Assembly: GCA_964631325.1 (NCBI GenBank)
Contig: CAZVWJ010000008.1
Span: 1 to 64,000 of the forward strand
From: CAZVWJ01 sp964631325
Lineage (GTDB): Bacteria > T1Sed10-126
DNA: 64,000 bases
Reading direction: 5' to 3'
Shown here: piece after piece, positions 62,571 to 64,000 of the stretch
How the letters are laid out: the number at the start of each line of letters is the position of its first letter
Numbering within the stretch: position 1 is the stretch's first letter
The notes under the pieces: generated by a model
Told to the model about the DNA's origin: nothing
Databases searched by the model: none
The model's input: the letters and a program-made list of their open reading frames with translations, nothing else
Made by a program: the position numbers and the translations under genes

Positions 62571-62819
62571 TGTACCCTTCTCTCAAGTTGTAAACGTTAA
62601 ATTTTTCTTGTTTGGCACATCGAAATTTCTTTCCTGCATCTGTTCGCCTTTTCCATTCTTCCTCTCTTCGAAGTTCATATTTTTGTTTGCGCCTTTGCGC
62701 TAACATCGTTGTTCCGGGTTCCGTGTTTCGTGTTTCGTGTTCCGCTTTCCCGCCTCTTCGCATCTTCGCCTCTTCGATTCCGCTATCATGTTCTCCCCTT
62801 CTCACGCTCTGTTGACCAA
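62571..62819. repeat. Short tandem arrays
   Basis: GCGCCTTTGCGCTAACATCG (62690 on), then GTTCCGT/GTTTCGT heptamers (62708-62745) and GCCTCTTC/GCATCTTC octamers (62750-62782), in the same order as in the spacers at 39.1, 40.8 and 43.4 kb. Confidence 0.75.
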
Positions 62820-63081
62820 GCGCTCCAGCATTCCCGCGCGTAAAAAAATAGAAAGCTTCTGACTGCACAGTTTGCCCTGAAAATAGATCCAATAAATTCT
62901 GGACGAATGATAAATTTACCAGCGGAAGAATTAAACTAATGTACAAAAGGGGAATTATTGGCGGGAAAGAAAACTCGGGCAATACCACTTGCTGGTCATC
63001 AAAAACACTATCTGCGCTGTCTAAAACCATGAAACATCTCCAATCAATCCAAGGGTAAACTGTAAAAAAATAGTCTATCAA
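62820..63081 (-). pseudogene. Remnant of a gene start resembling the giant protein leader
   Basis: One minus-strand frame near 62825-62870 reads IFLRAGMLERLVN, like FLLRAGMLEQVCN of the giant protein. A second frame starts near 63081 and has a hydrophobic stretch (FPPIIPLLYISLILPLVNL). They are not in the same frame and run out into the tandem arrays. This looks like a decayed copy of a surface protein 5' end. Confidence 0.4.
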
Positions 63082-63213
63082 CTGAGTCCCAGTAAGTCCC
63101 TGTTTGGCTACCCTTTTACCCGTAACCTCAAAATGGTCAAAAACCCACAGCGCAATTTTTCAATAAGTGTTAAGTATTCTATCCACTCTTTTCCGGAGAG
63201 TAAAGAAAACTAA

Positions 63214-63368
63214 CCCGGCACTCAAGCAGAACAAATATATTTCCTTAAAACAGCCTGTAATTTTTCGAGCCAATATTACAACTTGATATATTTGCTAATG
63301 CAGCCTTGAGTGCCGTATCATAGATACACATCATCCACGAAATTTTAAATTTTCGTGGATGATGTGAG
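63214..63368. repeat. Structured two-stem element, copy B
   Basis: Inverse-orientation copy of 25218-25372. Paired sequences CGGCACTCAAG (63216-63226) and CTTGAGTGCCG (63305-63315) enclose 78 nt. After 11 nt comes a long hairpin (63327-63366, arms CACATCATCCACGAAA / TTTCGTGGATGATGTG). Identity to copy A is roughly 80% by eye, with compensatory changes in the stems. Confidence 0.7.
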
Positions 63369-63408
63369 CTAATATATTACATATCCTCCAACAACAGAAA
63401 TTTTTTAT

Positions 63409-63525
63409 GGGTCCACTCTAAAAAGATCTTAAAACAATTTTTAAAATCCCAGAAGGACTTTAAAACCTGTTTTCACCCCCATCTGTGTCTTCCCCCATCG
63501 AGGGGGAAGAGTTTTTAGAGTAGAC
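63409..63525. repeat. Hairpin-rich element with pairing ends, copy 5
   Basis: Ends GTCCACTCTAAAAAGATC and, on the other strand, GTCTACTCTAAAAACTC pair. The interior has CACCCCCATCTGTGTC and CTTCCCCCATCGAGGGGGAAG as in copies 3 and 4, but the CTCTCCC hairpin half is replaced by an AT-rich stretch. Confidence 0.65.
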
Positions 63526-64000
63526 TGTTTTATAAAATACAAAACATATCCTCAACTCCCCGGGCAGAGGGGAACATAAGGAAAAGCCGGGAGTCGAGAA
63601 ACTTTTTCCTTTATGCTGACTGCGCCAGAAAAAAACAGTGGGCTGGCGGCGCAATCTGCCTTCCCCGTCCAAAAACTACAACTTACTGCCCGGGGGGAGG
63701 ACATTTAAAATGTGGATAACTCAATCCATTCTATTACTGAGCAAAAACTGTTCCACCAAATCCGAGGGGCTATAATCCACGCAAATCGACTATATATAGG
63801 ATAAACCACGCTTGATTACAACTACCAGGCTAATTTGCTTAACTTTTCGACAATAATTACCATTTATGGGTAAAAATTACCCAGCCTCAAACCACATCCC
63901 CTTCCCCCTGGTGGGAGAGAACGTAAAACAAAACATCCCAAGTGACTAAGGTGAGGGGGAAACCCGTTCAAGACCGGGTAAATTAATTCTGATAGTCCCT
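63526..64000. other. Terminal region, no gene seen
   Basis: Contains the palindrome GGGTAAAAATTACCC (63868-63882) and a CTTCCCCCTGGTGGGAGAG / GGTGAGGGGGAA block (63900-63961) of the dispersed hairpin type. No convincing reading frame. Confidence 0.45.

Noticed and set aside
61576..63081. A 501-residue open frame on the minus strand
   Set aside because: It is open because it runs antisense through the heptad repeats of the coiled-coil gene and through several tandem arrays. Its sequence is a string of repeat translations with no ribosome site at the start.

Overview
The window comes from a diderm, probably flagellated bacterium of an uncultivated lineage. Evidence for an outer membrane: lipoprotein, TonB/ExbB/ExbD, two PorV/PorQ-type barrels and many exported proteins. 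Evidence for flagella: a FliK-like protein and a stand-alone FlhB C-terminal domain. Several proteins are strongly acidic (the FapA-like protein and the giant surface protein), which would fit a salty habitat, but the phylum cannot be named from sequence alone. A run of exactly 100 Ns at 38114-38213 shows that this is a scaffold, probably from a metagenome.

Region 1 (1-23.3 kb) is mainly housekeeping, mostly on the minus strand. It holds a homoserine/threonine pair (phosphoglycerate-mutase-like proposed homoserine kinase plus homoserine dehydrogenase), a PfkB sugar kinase, SPOR, HDOD, coaE and polA. These are followed by rsmD, an M48 lipoprotein protease, a DUF3108 protein, a SAM hydrolase (DUF62), a double-length FapA/DUF342 protein with a Jag_N domain, sppA with small zinc-ribbon membrane proteins, a large secreted protein and a GtrB-type glycosyltransferase. 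rpmB, rpmG and tRNA-Leu(CAA) lie on the plus strand. Region 2 (23.4-26.7 kb) has the FliK/FlhB-C pair, an encapsulated-ferritin-type protein with no encapsulin nearby, and several structured repeats.

Region 3 (26.7-34.7 kb) is one probable envelope operon. In transcription order it reads PorV-like, PorV-like, ExbB, ExbD, TonB, long TPR protein, secreted beta protein. Region 4 (35-61 kb) is a surface-protein island entirely on the minus strand. It has four related proteins with a shared N-terminal domain, three of them ending in DUF11; a fibronectin/discoidin-like protein; a GxxExxY protein; and a 5157-residue giant with lamin-tail, Ig-like, CBM9-like, beta-helix and DUF11 modules. Region 5 (61-64 kb) is mostly repeats and decayed gene starts around one coiled-coil membrane protein.

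The most unusual content lies between the genes. (i) Many short tandem arrays of unrelated sequence share a period of 8 bp (a few 7 bp) in the spacers of the surface island. They run into coding sequence, where one forms the core of a signal peptide. (ii) A GxxExxY gene is bracketed by a perfect 27-bp inverted repeat made of one such array. (iii) A roughly 150-bp structured element occurs twice, in opposite orientation, with compensatory base changes in its stems. (iv) Several 115-170 bp elements are rich in hairpins, and in each the two ends pair with one another although the end sequence differs from element to element.
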